Source of the DNA: Methanoculleus horonobensis
Lineage (GTDB): Archaea; Halobacteriota; Methanomicrobia; Methanomicrobiales; Methanoculleaceae
Direction of reading: 5' to 3'
NCBI RefSeq assembly: GCF_001602375.1
Contig: NZ_BCNY01000015.1
Span: forward strand, 682,001-746,000
Length of the DNA stretch: 64,000 bases
In this document: piece after piece, positions 8,954-17,823 of the stretch
Layout: every line of letters starts with the position of its first letter
How positions within the stretch are numbered: position 1 is the first letter of the stretch
Notes under the pieces: generated by a model
The model's database searches: none
Told to the model about the DNA's origin: nothing
What the model saw: the letters and a program-made list of their open reading frames with translations, nothing else
Position numbers and translations under genes: made by a program

Positions 8954-10755
8954 AGGAGCGCCCCCATGAGGAAGTGAAGGTTATAGAGGCTGTGCACCAC
9001 GCTCGCCGCGATGAGCCCCGGCCCGTAACCCTGCCGTCCCCAGAGCAGGAGGAAACCGCCGGTGATGAGCACCCCCGTGATGTGGAGGAGGAGCGGCATC
9101 CAGAGTACCTGGAGGGAGAGGAAGAGGACGCTCCCGAAGATCGACTCGGTGATCTGGGCGAGCGTGGCGAAGAGGAGGAGTTTTTCACCGGCAAGGAACC
9201 CGAACCCGATCGCGACCGCCGCGAGGAGCAGGTTCCTCGACGTCAGGAACCCGGGCCGCTCCCGTGCCACCGCATACAGCCCGATCGACTTCGCGAACTC
9301 CTCGATGAACGCCGCAGAGACCGTCAGGAGGACGAGGGAGAGCGGCATCGGGATGTTGAAGAAGAGGACGAGCGTCAGCATCTGGGCCATGAAGACGAAC
9401 GGTATCGTGAAGCCGGCGAGCAGGAAGAGCGAGAGGTGCGGGTGATCGCGGCTTATCCCGGCCGAGACGAAGTCAGCGAGCCTTGATGCGAGCGGTTTCT
9501 GTGAGAAGAGCCGCTCCTCGCGGAAGTTCGTGATGCCGACGTAGAAGAGGATGATGCTCGTTGCAAAGAAGAGGACGGTCGAGTAGACATACTCCATGGC
9601 GGTGAACCCGTCGCCCTGGATATCGAGGACGACCAGGGTGAGGGGCGAGATGATGCTGATGACGTGGGTGTTCGCAAAGACCGTCGGGAAGAAGAGGTAC
9701 GACGTGGCGAGGGTCGAGAAGAAGATCGAGACGAACGAGAGTTCCTTGAAACTCCGCGAGGCCATCCCGATGATCAGGGCGTTTGCGAGGAAGAAGAGGA
9801 TGACCGGGACGAGCGGGAGGAGGATGGTCATCGGCGCCCCGGCAAAGAGGGTGATCGCGGCGGCGATGAGGATCATGATCGTGAAGTAGGGGAGCGCTTT
9901 GCCGACGACGATCGCGGCCGGCCGGATGGGGGTGGAGAGGAGGGCTTCCCCGGCCCGTCCCACCCGCTCGTTCATCACGCTCATCATGAAGAACTGCGAG
10001 GTGAAGTAGAGCGGGAAGATGAAGACGAAGACCAGGATGATTGCGTCGAAGGGAAGCGGTGCCGAGAGCTCCGAGGGCGTCCTGAACTGCTCCATGGGCG
10101 AATCGCCCGAGACGACGCCGGTGTAGCGTTCGAGAGGGTGATTGCTCCCCGTATCCGCAAGGTGCTCGCGGAGGGTCTCTTCGGAGACGGGCATTGCCGA
10201 TGCCGGCGGCGTCACCGCCTCGACCGGGCCCGAAGGTACCGGCGGTCTTCCGGCATTCGCCGGGGCGCCGACCTGCTGCCCGCTCTGGGTCGCCAGGAAG
10301 TCGATCTCGCTCTTCACGTACTGAAGATCGATCCAGAGCGGGTAGGCGGCGAAGAGGTCGGGTTCTCCTGCGGCCACGTAGGAGACGTAGCCCTCGTAGC
10401 CGCGTTCGAGCGTCTTTAAGGCCGCCCGCCCTTTCTCCGTGTCGGCGGCGTAGACCTCGCCCTGCAGGATGATAATGTCGTACGCGAACCGGTTCTCCCA
10501 GAGGGATGCCCCGCTATCGAGGTAGGCAGTAAAACGGCTGTCGGGAGCGACGATCCGGGCGATCTCGGGGTCGTCGATGCCGATGCGGTACATGCCGTCC
10601 TGCATATGGACGCCGCTCTGGGCGGCAAATGCCGTTACCAGCATCAGGAGAACGAGAAGCCCCGCCGCAAGCGGGAGGATGCTTCTCCCCATCGTGGTCA
10701 TCGACCGGTTCATCTCCCAGACGGCGATCGTCCGGATAGAGGAGGCAAGACTCAT
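8950..10755 (-). CDS. ABC-2 permease fused to a PrsW-like intramembrane protease domain
   Basis: The protein has 601 residues. Residues 1-410 look like an ABC-2 permease: an N-terminal helix, a long external domain with an acidic and proline-rich middle, then a six-helix block beginning near FDAIILVFVFIFPLYF. From about residue 430 a second membrane block carries features of PrsW/CPBP-type proteases: FIEEFAKS (EExxK), FGFLAGEK, and histidines in LLLHITGV and SVVHSLYN. These are the residues expected to bind metal or support catalysis in PrsW-like enzymes. The gene overlaps the second permease by ATGA and diverges from the ATPase gene. The fusion implies that export and proteolysis, possibly of a peptide substrate, are linked. 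The activity of the protease half is inferred only. Confidence 0.8.
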   Translation of the reverse strand: MSLASSIRTIAVWEMNRSMTTMGRSILPLAAGLLVLLMLVTAFAAQSGVHMQDGMYRIGIDDPEIARIVAPDSRFTAYLDSGASLWENRFAYDIIILQGEVYAADTEKGRAALKTLERGYEGYVSYVAAGEPDLFAAYPLWIDLQYVKSEIDFLATQSGQQVGAPANAGRPPVPSGPVEAVTPPASAMPVSEETLREHLADTGSNHPLERYTGVVSGDSPMEQFRTPSELSAPLPFDAIILVFVFIFPLYFTSQFFMMSVMNERVGRAGEALLSTPIRPAAIVVGKALPYFTIMILIAAAITLFAGAPMTILLPLVPVILFFLANALIIGMASRSFKELSFVSIFFSTLATSYLFFPTVFANTHVISIISPLTLVVLDIQGDGFTAMEYVYSTVLFFATSIILFYVGITNFREERLFSQKPLASRLADFVSAGISRDHPHLSLFLLAGFTIPFVFMAQMLTLVLFFNIPMPLSLVLLTVSAAFIEEFAKSIGLYAVARERPGFLTSRNLLLAAVAIGFGFLAGEKLLLFATLAQITESIFGSVLFLSLQVLWMPLLLHITGVLITGGFLLLWGRQGYGPGLIAASVVHSLYNLHFLMGALL

Positions 10756-10835
10756 GGTAATCCCAGGCGGCGCTAGAGAACCATATTTCTGTGCAGCAAC
10801 CTATTAGTAGCCATCGGCAACATAAGGGGTACCGG

Positions 10836-11723
10836 ATGATCACGGCCCGCTCTCTCGTCAAGCATTACGGCGACTTTCCGGCTCTCGACGACGTCACGTT
10901 CGACCTCGACGACGCACGGATACTCGGGGTTATCGGGCATAACGGCGCCGGGAAGACGACGCTCCTGAAGATCATGGCCGGCCTTATCTCACCGACGGCA
11001 GGAAGCCTCGCCGTCGACGGGGTTGATGTTGTCAGAAGGCCGCTCGACCTGAAACAGAACCTGGGGTACCTCCCCGAAGAGTCGCGGCTCTACGAGACGA
11101 TGACCACGGACGCGTACCTCGCGTTCTTCGGCGAGATCTACGGCCTCTCGAAGCCGGCCATCCGCGAGCGGCGCGAGGAACTCCTCGATTCGCTCGCGCT
11201 CGATGCGGACAACAAGAAGATCGGGGAACTCTCGAAGGGGATGAAGCGGAAGGTCGCGATAGCGCGATCGCTGATGCACGACCCGGGGCTGCTCATCTAC
11301 GACGAGCCCACCTCCGGCCTCGACCCCATGACCTCGCGGTCGGTGCTCGACTACGTCAAGGATCTCCGCGACCGGGGCAAGACGGTGATCTTCTCCGCCC
11401 ACAACCTCTTCCAGGTGGAGGAGGCCTGCGACCTCGTCCTTATCCTGCGCCGGGGGAAGGTGGTGGCGAAAGGCACCATGCCCGAACTCCGGGAGACCTT
11501 TGGTTCGCTCACCTACCAGGTCTTCTTCCGGGTGCCCGATCCGGCGGCGTTCGCGACGTCGGTCGGCTATGCCGCTTCCGACGGGCGGTACCTTGCCGAG
11601 GCGCGTTCCGTCGAGGAGTTGAACCGGACGACCGCGGCGCTTGCGGCTGACGGCGCGACGATCGAGCGGATCGAGTCGCACTACCCGACACTCGAAGAGA
11701 TGCTCTTGAAGATTGGGCGGTAA
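10836..11723 (+). CDS. ABC transporter ATP-binding protein
   Basis: The protein has about 295 residues. The Walker A motif GHNGAGKTT is followed by the Q-loop, the signature motif LSKGMKRKV, Walker B LLIYDEPTSGLDP and the switch histidine in VIFSAHNLFQ. A C-terminal extension of about 80 residues follows, as in NatA-type exporters. The start is placed at the ATG preceded by AAGGGGT, because the upstream in-frame codons before MITARSLVKHYG match nothing. The gene is divergent from the two ABC-2 permease genes and is their probable partner. The intergenic region of 80 bases must hold both promoters. Confidence 0.92.
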   Translation: MITARSLVKHYGDFPALDDVTFDLDDARILGVIGHNGAGKTTLLKIMAGLISPTAGSLAVDGVDVVRRPLDLKQNLGYLPEESRLYETMTTDAYLAFFGEIYGLSKPAIRERREELLDSLALDADNKKIGELSKGMKRKVAIARSLMHDPGLLIYDEPTSGLDPMTSRSVLDYVKDLRDRGKTVIFSAHNLFQVEEACDLVLILRRGKVVAKGTMPELRETFGSLTYQVFFRVPDPAAFATSVGYAASDGRYLAEARSVEELNRTTAALAADGATIERIESHYPTLEEMLLKIGR

Positions 11724-12139
11724 GAGCAGGGTATCTCTCCCCCTCTCGGGGAATCGCGACCCCCCTCGAACGCTGCGAAATACCAAGAATCCGCTCTTTT
11801 CCGACCTTGCTGCCTTACCTGCGGGAGGAGGTGTGGAAAGGGGAGTCTCCAGTTTTCTCCTCCCCATGCAACGCTCTTGCGGGTTTTCCGCCGGGACAGA
11901 TTTTATATAGCAGCGGCATATATGTGCCTTCACAACCCCGTTCCCGTTACAGCAACCGGCCTCCCGTGAGAAAACCCGGCGTGGGTGGAGGGTGGCGGGG
12001 GTTGGCCGTGTGGCCGGGCGTCCCGTCCGCAATGGAGAGCCCGCTCTGCGGTGGATATTCGCACGAACCGAACAGTCGCAACCTGAAGTGACAAAGAATC
12101 GATCTCGGGTGCAAAGGATGAAGAAAATCGGGTGTTCGA
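11724..12139. other. Intergenic region with an orphan TATA-like box
   Basis: There are about 416 bases between the ABC ATPase gene and tRNA-Lys. A TATA-like sequence, ATTTTATATAG, lies at about 11902-11912 on the plus strand. The 200 bases downstream are GC-rich with no convincing open reading frame before the oppositely oriented tRNA. It may drive a small RNA or may be fortuitous. No known RNA family was recognised. Confidence 0.35.
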
Positions 12140-12213
12140 CGGGCCTGAAGGGATTTGAACCCTTGGCCTACGGATTAAGAGTCCGTCGCTCTGCCGAACT
12201 AAGCTACAGGCCC
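12140..12213 (-). tRNA. tRNA-Lys (CUU)
   Basis: The minus strand folds into a full cloverleaf. The acceptor pair GGGCCTG/CAGGCCC, D-arm (GCTTAGTTCGGCAGAGC), anticodon stem CGGA/TCCG with loop CTCTTAA (anticodon CUU) and T-arm GGGTTCAAATCCC are all present. The discriminator base is G and no CCA is encoded. There is no intron. Confidence 0.95.
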
Positions 12214-12248
12214 ATGCGTCTGACCTAACAGTGTTGCATGGGAAACAG

Positions 12249-12260
12249 TATAAACTTTAT
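12249..12260 (+). promoter_or_regulatory. TATA box of the TrkA-N/DHH gene
   Basis: The sequence TATAAACTTTAT lies about 45-50 bases before the chosen ATG. With normal archaeal spacing it would start transcription near position 12280, which argues that translation begins at the later ATGs rather than at the upstream in-frame one. Confidence 0.5.
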
Positions 12261-12302
12261 GGAATCTTCCAGAAAATCGCCGAAATGGAATCCCTTAATA
12301 CC

Positions 12303-13787
12303 ATGAGAAGTTACACCATTGTACGCATGCCTGAGGCGGTCCAGAACGTTTCGAAGGAACGTATCAAATACATCATTCTTGGCTGCGGAAGCACCGGCTA
12401 TAACGTCGCCGAGGAGCTCGAGCAGGAGAACGAAGATCTCATCATCGTCGATAAGGATCAGAAGCGGGTAGAAGATCTCCGCGATCAGAAGTACGAAGCG
12501 CTCGTTCGCGACCTCCGTGACCCGAACTTCATGGAAGGGCTGCCCGTGCCGGAGGTCGCGTTCATCCTCGCGAACGACCGGGAGGCCAACCTGACCGCGC
12601 TCCAGACCGTCAAGAACCGGTACCCGGCGACCTATGTCATCGCACGCGCCACCGACCCGGTCAGCGTCGACCTCCTCCAGCAGGAAGGCGCCGATATCGT
12701 CCTCTACCCGCAGGAAGTGGTTGCGAGAACCGCCATCCACCACATCCGGAAACTTCAATCATCGAGGCTCGCTCTGCGGCTCTACGATATGCTCGCCTCC
12801 TGGGAGGGGATGCTCTGCATCGTCACCCACCTGAATCCCGACCCCGACTCGATATCGAGCGCCATGGCACTCTCGATGATCGCGCGGCACGCGAGCCGCA
12901 ACAAGCTCAACTGCCGCATCGTCTACGAAGGGGATATCGGGCACCAGGAGAACCGGGCGTTCATCAACCTTCTCGATATCAAGCTGGAGCGGCTCACCCC
13001 CCAGATCCTCGAGGAGTGCGACTACATCGCTCTCGTCGACTCGTCGGGTCCCGGCGTGAACAACGAGCTCCCCAAGTCGACCCGGGTCAACATCATCATC
13101 GACCATCACAAGAACGGCGAGCACCCGTCCACGGTCGCCGACTTCATCGACATCAGGCCGGGGGTCGGCGCCACGGCGAGCATCATGACCCAGTACCTGA
13201 TGGAGCTCGATATCCCGGTGAACAAATCGGTGGCCACAGCGCTCCTATACGGTATCCGGGCCGACACTCGCGACTTCAAGCGGAACGTCACCCCCCAGGA
13301 CCTCAACTACGCGGCGTTCCTCCTTCCCCTGACCGACTCGGATCTCCTCGATAAGATCACCTCCCCGTCAATGTCGCTCGAGACACTGGAGATCATCGGG
13401 AACGCCATCCGGAACCGCCGGCTCAAGAGCGGCTACCTCTTCTCGAACGTCGGCTACATCAGGAACCGCGACGCTCTCCCGCAGGCGGCCGATATGCTGA
13501 TCCACCTCGAGGGCGTGAACACGGCGCTGGTCTACGGCATCAGCGACCAGAACATCATCATCTCGGCGCGAAACAAGGATATCCGGCTCCATCTCGGCAA
13601 CGTGATGGCCGAGGCGTTCGGGCCTATCGGTGAGGCCGGCGGGCACGCCACGATGGCGGCCGCCCTGATACCGCTCAACTACTTCTCGATGGCGAAGGAG
13701 AAGGAAGGCCTGCTCGAACTGATCATCGATCCGATCCTGAAGAGGTTCTCGAGCATCGTCGGCCTGGACGACGAGGACGGACAATGA
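12303..13787 (+). CDS. TrkA-N / DHH-DHHA1 phosphoesterase fusion protein
   Basis: The protein has about 494 residues. Residues 15-135 form a TrkA-N (RCK-type) NAD-binding domain starting with IKYIILGCGSTGYNVAEEL. A DHH phosphoesterase domain follows with VTHLNPDPDSISSAMAL, ALVDSSGPG and the signature IIIDHHK, and then a DHHA1-type domain with GEAGGHATMAAALI. DHH enzymes cleave phosphodiesters such as nano-RNA, cyclic dinucleotides or pAp. The RCK domain suggests ligand control by a nucleotide. The start is uncertain: in-frame ATGs occur at 12285, 12303 and 12327, and 12303 fits the TATA position. The stop overlaps the mptE start as ATGA, giving a three-gene operon. Confidence 0.85.
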   Translation: MRSYTIVRMPEAVQNVSKERIKYIILGCGSTGYNVAEELEQENEDLIIVDKDQKRVEDLRDQKYEALVRDLRDPNFMEGLPVPEVAFILANDREANLTALQTVKNRYPATYVIARATDPVSVDLLQQEGADIVLYPQEVVARTAIHHIRKLQSSRLALRLYDMLASWEGMLCIVTHLNPDPDSISSAMALSMIARHASRNKLNCRIVYEGDIGHQENRAFINLLDIKLERLTPQILEECDYIALVDSSGPGVNNELPKSTRVNIIIDHHKNGEHPSTVADFIDIRPGVGATASIMTQYLMELDIPVNKSVATALLYGIRADTRDFKRNVTPQDLNYAAFLLPLTDSDLLDKITSPSMSLETLEIIGNAIRNRRLKSGYLFSNVGYIRNRDALPQAADMLIHLEGVNTALVYGISDQNIIISARNKDIRLHLGNVMAEAFGPIGEAGGHATMAAALIPLNYFSMAKEKEGLLELIIDPILKRFSSIVGLDDEDGQ

Positions 13788-14404
13788 GGTTCTCGGACTG
13801 GGAGCCTCACTACACCGCAATTTTAGAGTATTTCGGATTCGAGCGCGAGGCGGACGAGGCGGCCGCCCGTCTGCTCGCGGATCTTGCCAGGCGCGACGAT
13901 CTCGGGCTGCTTGAGGCGCTCATCCGGGGGAGGCCGGTGACGGTCTGTGGGAACGCCCCATCCCTTCCCGGGGAGCTCGACCGGATCGAGGGGACGATCC
14001 TTGCCGCCGACGCGGCGGCGGAGGTGCTCGCGGATCACGGTATCCGGCCGGACGCGGTCTTCACCGACCTCGACGGGGCGACGGACGTCTTCATCGACCT
14101 CTCGGAGCAGGGGACGGTGATGGTCGTGCACGCCCACGGCGACAACCTTCCGCTCCTCCGCCACTGGGTTCCGCGTATAACGGGGCCGCTCGTCGCGACC
14201 ACGCAGGCGGCACCGCTCGCGCACGTCCACAACTTCGGCGGGTTTACCGACGGCGACCGGGCGGTCTTTGCCGCCGACGAACTCGGGGCGGCGAGCGTCC
14301 GGATCGTCGGGTTCGATCTCGCCGACAAGAACGTCGATCCCCTCAAGCGGGGAAAACTCTACTGGGCGGGGCAACTCCTCCATCTGATCGGGTATGACCT
14401 CTAA
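13784..14404 (+). CDS. mptE: 6-hydroxymethyl-7,8-dihydropterin pyrophosphokinase MptE
   Basis: The protein has 206 residues with the archaeal DUF115 pattern. A glycine-containing nucleotide site (VTVCGNAPSL), an acidic TILAADAAAEVL segment, a second acidic motif DAVFTDLDGAT, and the C-terminal RIVGFDLADKN and KRGKLYWAGQLL segments match the MptE family. The enzyme transfers diphosphate from ATP to 6-hydroxymethyldihydropterin in the pathway to tetrahydromethanopterin, the C1 carrier of methanogenesis. It overlaps the preceding DHH gene by four bases and the following radical SAM gene by 11 bases, so the operon is tightly coupled. Confidence 0.88.
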   Translation: MRFSDWEPHYTAILEYFGFEREADEAAARLLADLARRDDLGLLEALIRGRPVTVCGNAPSLPGELDRIEGTILAADAAAEVLADHGIRPDAVFTDLDGATDVFIDLSEQGTVMVVHAHGDNLPLLRHWVPRITGPLVATTQAAPLAHVHNFGGFTDGDRAVFAADELGAASVRIVGFDLADKNVDPLKRGKLYWAGQLLHLIGYDL

Positions 14405-16040
14405 CGCCCTCATCATCGACGGCTACGTCGACGAGCCCGCTTGCCTCGGCGTCGCGCCCTATATCTCCCCGTACATCCGCGAGGTCGCCGGCGTCCTCGC
14501 CGGGCACGGCTATGCCGCCCGCTACGTCACCATCGACCAGGTCCGGGCCGATCCCTCGATCGTCGCCGGCTACGGCCGCGGCGATCTCGTGGTGATGATC
14601 GCCGGGCTGACGGTGCCGGGGGCCTACATCGGGGGGAAGCCCGCGACCCTGACGGAGATCCAGCAGCTCGGGATCCTGCTCCGGCAGCCGACCACGGCGA
14701 TCGGCGGGCCGATTGCCTTCGGCTACGCTCCCGGAGGCGGGAAGAAGGCGATCCGGCAGGCGATAGCCGGGTTCGACGTCACGCTCTCGGGGTCGCCTGC
14801 GGTCGCGCTGGATACCTGGCTCTCGGGCGGCGAGCCTGCCGGGGCGGGCGATTACTCTCTGACCGATCCCTGGTGCGCGGCGGGTGCCGGTATCATCGTA
14901 CAGCACCCGGCGTTCCCCTACGTAATGTGCGAACTCGAGACCGCGACCGGGTGCTCGCGGGCGACGGTCGGGGGGTGCTCGTTCTGCACCGAGCCGTTCT
15001 ACGGGCTCCCGCGCTACCGGAGCATCGAGGGGATTGCGGCGGAGGTGGCGGCGCTCCATGCGGCGGGCGCACGCCACTTCAGGCTCGGCCGGCAACCGGA
15101 CCTCCTCGCCTACAAAAGCAGCGGCGGCGGGGAGTTCCCGCTCCCGCGCCCCGAAGCACTCGAAGCACTCTTCTCGGCCGTCCGGGAGAACGCCCCGGAT
15201 CTCAAAACCCTGCACATCGACAACATCAACCCGGGCACCATCGCCCGGCACGAGGATGCGGCACGGGCGGCGCTCGGGGTGATCGTCGCCGGCCACACCC
15301 CCGGCGACACCGCGGCGTTCGGGATGGAGACCGCCGATCCGGCGGTTGTCGCGGCCAACAACCTCAAGGCCATGCCGGACGATGTCTTCCGCGCGATCGA
15401 GGTCGTGAACGAGGTCGGGGGGAAGCGGACGAAGGGTATCCCGGAGCTCCTTCCGGGCCTGAACTTCATCGTCGGTCTTGCAGGGGAGACGCCGGCGACG
15501 TTCGACGCAAACGAGGCGTTCCTCCGCCGGGTGCTCGATGCCGGTCTTCTCGTGCGGCGGGTGAACATCCGGCAGGTGATGCCGTTCGAGGGAACGAAGG
15601 CTTACGAGGAGAACACCCTCGGAAGGCACGACGCCCGGTTCCGCTCCTTCAAGGAGTGGGCGCGGAAGGAGTTCGACGAACCGATGCTCCGCCGGGTCTT
15701 CCCCGTCGGCACCGTCCTTTCGGAGGTCGTCGTCGAAGTCACGGGCAAGCCGTCGTTCGGCCGGCAGATGGGCTCGTACCCCATCCTCGTCGGAATCCCC
15801 CTCGACCTCGCGGAAAGGGCGGTAATCGACGCTGTCGTGGTCGACTGGGGGATGCGGTCGGTGACGGCCCTCCCCTGTCCGGTGGAGGTCAACACCCTGC
15901 CGGTAGCGGCGCTCCGGTGGATCCCGGGGGTGGGGAAGAAGAGGGCCGCGACGATCGCCGCCCGCCGGCCTTTTAAGAGCCTTGAAGAGTTCCGTGAGGT
16001 CGCGGGGGAGACGGGGATCGAGGACGTGATGAGGTTTTAG
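14394..16040 (+). CDS. Radical SAM protein with helix-hairpin-helix tail (COG1031-like)
   Basis: The protein has 548 residues. The N-terminal 190 residues resemble a cobalamin/Rossmann-type domain (VVMIAGLTVPGAYIGGKPAT). A cysteine cluster CSRATVGGCSFC follows, spaced Cx7Cx2C rather than the canonical Cx3Cx2C. The remainder is a radical SAM barrel, and the C-terminus has a helix-hairpin-helix (LRWIPGVGKKRAATIAARRP). It matches the widely conserved but uncharacterised euryarchaeal family COG1031 by layout. The gene overlaps mptE by 11 bases. DNA or RNA binding is suggested by the tail only. The reaction is unknown. Confidence 0.8.
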   Translation: MTSNALIIDGYVDEPACLGVAPYISPYIREVAGVLAGHGYAARYVTIDQVRADPSIVAGYGRGDLVVMIAGLTVPGAYIGGKPATLTEIQQLGILLRQPTTAIGGPIAFGYAPGGGKKAIRQAIAGFDVTLSGSPAVALDTWLSGGEPAGAGDYSLTDPWCAAGAGIIVQHPAFPYVMCELETATGCSRATVGGCSFCTEPFYGLPRYRSIEGIAAEVAALHAAGARHFRLGRQPDLLAYKSSGGGEFPLPRPEALEALFSAVRENAPDLKTLHIDNINPGTIARHEDAARAALGVIVAGHTPGDTAAFGMETADPAVVAANNLKAMPDDVFRAIEVVNEVGGKRTKGIPELLPGLNFIVGLAGETPATFDANEAFLRRVLDAGLLVRRVNIRQVMPFEGTKAYEENTLGRHDARFRSFKEWARKEFDEPMLRRVFPVGTVLSEVVVEVTGKPSFGRQMGSYPILVGIPLDLAERAVIDAVVVDWGMRSVTALPCPVEVNTLPVAALRWIPGVGKKRAATIAARRPFKSLEEFREVAGETGIEDVMRF

Positions 16041-16162
16041 GGGGGGTTCTTTAGTGGCGGTAGTTCTTTTCAGGAGTCGCGTTTGTCCGTATCTGGCTGC
16101 GCTCAAACTCCACTCCTGAAGAATAGGGTTCCTGTGGTGCTCACCTCCCCCGCTTTAAGTCA

Positions 16163-16620
16163 GTTGCAAACCCCATCTACGGATTTCCATCGGCCATCGC
16201 CACGCACTGCCCGCCCCCGAAGGGGGCGGAACGACTTCCCCGCAGGGGAAGGAGTTTGAGCACCGTCAGGTGCGAATGAGGAGCGCGAAGCGCGGGCGGT
16301 GGGGGGCTATTTGAGGAGAGGCATCTGGTGTGAGATGACAGGGGAGGGGGGATGCTCCCCCCTCCCCACCTGATGGTGGTCGAACTCCGGGCGTTCCGCC
16401 CATCGCACTCCCCGTCAGCCCCTCGCACCTAACGGTGCTCGTGCTCCTGCCCTTCAGCCAGTCGCACTCCCCCAATGGCGATATCCCCTCGAAATCCGTG
16501 CATGGGGTTATGCGATGTTCCAACGGAACGACTTTCCGTAGGATGCAATGGCCCGATGGGCAGGAATTCGAGGAGTTTGGGCGCATCTCAAACCCCTGCC
16601 GATCTGTCCGTCACACCTTC
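16163..16620. repeat. Dispersed mosaic hairpin repeat, copy 1
   Basis: This is non-coding sequence between convergently oriented genes. It shares long words with the regions near 22.1 and 38.2 kb, including the 20-mer ATCGCACTCCCCGTCAGCCC at 16402 (also at 22414 and 38455). It is built from short inverted repeats such as GCACCTAACGGTGC and GAGCACCGTCAGGTGC. It shares a CTCCTGCCCTTC-AGCCAGTCGCAC block with copy 2 and GACAGGGGAGGGGGGATG with copy 3. No transposase, terminal repeat or target duplication is visible. Positions 16041-16162 hold nothing recognisable. Confidence 0.75.
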
Positions 16621-16634
16621 GAAAAATTGCCTGA

Positions 16635-17771
16635 CTATTCCTCCTCCCGCAGTTCCATCACCCGCAGAACGTCCGTCCGGGTCACGATCCCGACCAGGGT
16701 GTCGTTCTCGACGACGGGAATCCTCCCGATCTCCTGGCCGGTTATGATCCGGAGCGCATCGATGAGCGGCGCCGACGGCGGGAGGGCGGTCGGGTTCCGG
16801 GTCATGACGTCGCGCACCTGCATCGCCTCCCGGTCGATCGGCGAGATCTTGTGGACGTCGGCGAGAGCGATGATCCCGACGAGCGATCCCCTATCCACCA
16901 CCGGGAATCCGAGGTGCTTCGTCTCGTACATCATGTCCACCACCCGGGGCAGCGGCAACGTCGGTTCCACGGTGACGACGGGGCTGCTCATCGCGTCGGC
17001 GACCGTGACATCCTGCAGCAGGACGTTGTAGCGGAGGAACGTGGCCTCCTGGTTCGCCCCGATGTAGATGAAGAAGGCGATGATGATCAGGATGGGATTC
17101 AGGAGCAGGAGCCCCACGATCCCGAAGAGGACGGCGAACCCTTTCCCGACGTCGGCGGCGATCCGGGTCGCACGGGAGAGCGGCATCCGGCGGGCGAGCC
17201 ATGCCCGCAGCACCCGTCCTCCGTCCATGGGGAACGCCGGGAGGAGGTTGAACCCGAAGAGCAGGACGTTCAGGAGCCCGAGGTAGCCGAAGGTGAAGAT
17301 CAGGACGCCGGCGACTCCCGGATCCAGATTGATCGCCGCAACGACATAGACGAGGGCGGCGGAGATGATGCCGACCGCAAGGCTCGTCATCGGTCCCGCG
17401 AGCGCCATGGGAAGTTCGATCTTCGGATCCGGCATCGTCTCCTCCATCTGGGAGACGCCGCCGAGGATGAGGAGCGTGATGCTATGGATCTCGATCCCCT
17501 TCGCTTTCGCGATGAGCGAGTGAGCCATCTCGTGAATGAAGACGCCGAAGAAGAGGCCGAGCGCCACGACGATCCCGAGAATATAGGGGTTGAACCCCTC
17601 CGTGATCAGCGTCATATCGATAGGGACACCGAAGAGTGCCTGGATCAACTCGGTCGTGAGCACGATCTGGCTCCCGATGATCCAGGCGAAGAGGGGGATC
17701 ACCAGGAGGAAACTCCAGTGCAGTTTGACCGGAATCCCGGCCAGGGTGCCGATCTGTAGCGACGCTTCCAT
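16635..17771 (-). CDS. Site-2 protease family metalloprotease with CBS domain pair
   Basis: The protein has 378 residues. About six transmembrane helices carry the zinc-protease motif HEMAHS (HExxH) near residue 80 and the third-ligand motif FPMDGGRVLRAWLA near residue 183. The C-terminal 120 residues form two CBS motifs (DAMSSPVVTV with FPVVDRGSLVGIIAL, and DVMTRNPTAL with IPVVENDTLVGIVTR). Such S2P-CBS proteins cut membrane-anchored substrates, and the CBS pair is thought to sense adenosine nucleotides. The gene is divergent from the small PRC-barrel gene through a 52-base promoter region. Confidence 0.92.
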   Translation of the reverse strand: MEASLQIGTLAGIPVKLHWSFLLVIPLFAWIIGSQIVLTTELIQALFGVPIDMTLITEGFNPYILGIVVALGLFFGVFIHEMAHSLIAKAKGIEIHSITLLILGGVSQMEETMPDPKIELPMALAGPMTSLAVGIISAALVYVVAAINLDPGVAGVLIFTFGYLGLLNVLLFGFNLLPAFPMDGGRVLRAWLARRMPLSRATRIAADVGKGFAVLFGIVGLLLLNPILIIIAFFIYIGANQEATFLRYNVLLQDVTVADAMSSPVVTVEPTLPLPRVVDMMYETKHLGFPVVDRGSLVGIIALADVHKISPIDREAMQVRDVMTRNPTALPPSAPLIDALRIITGQEIGRIPVVENDTLVGIVTRTDVLRVMELREEE

Positions 17772-17823
17772 GAAAAGGAGTATCTTTTTATCATTTATAG
17801 TAATATACCTTCAGAGGATACCG
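17772..17823. promoter_or_regulatory. Divergent promoter region, S2P protease / PRC-barrel gene
   Basis: This AT-rich 52-base spacer holds TATA-like boxes in both directions: ATTTATAGTAA on the plus strand about 25 bases before the PRC-barrel ATG, and ACTATAAATGATAAAAAG on the minus strand before the protease ATG. The boxes overlap, so the two genes may compete for transcription initiation. Confidence 0.5.
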
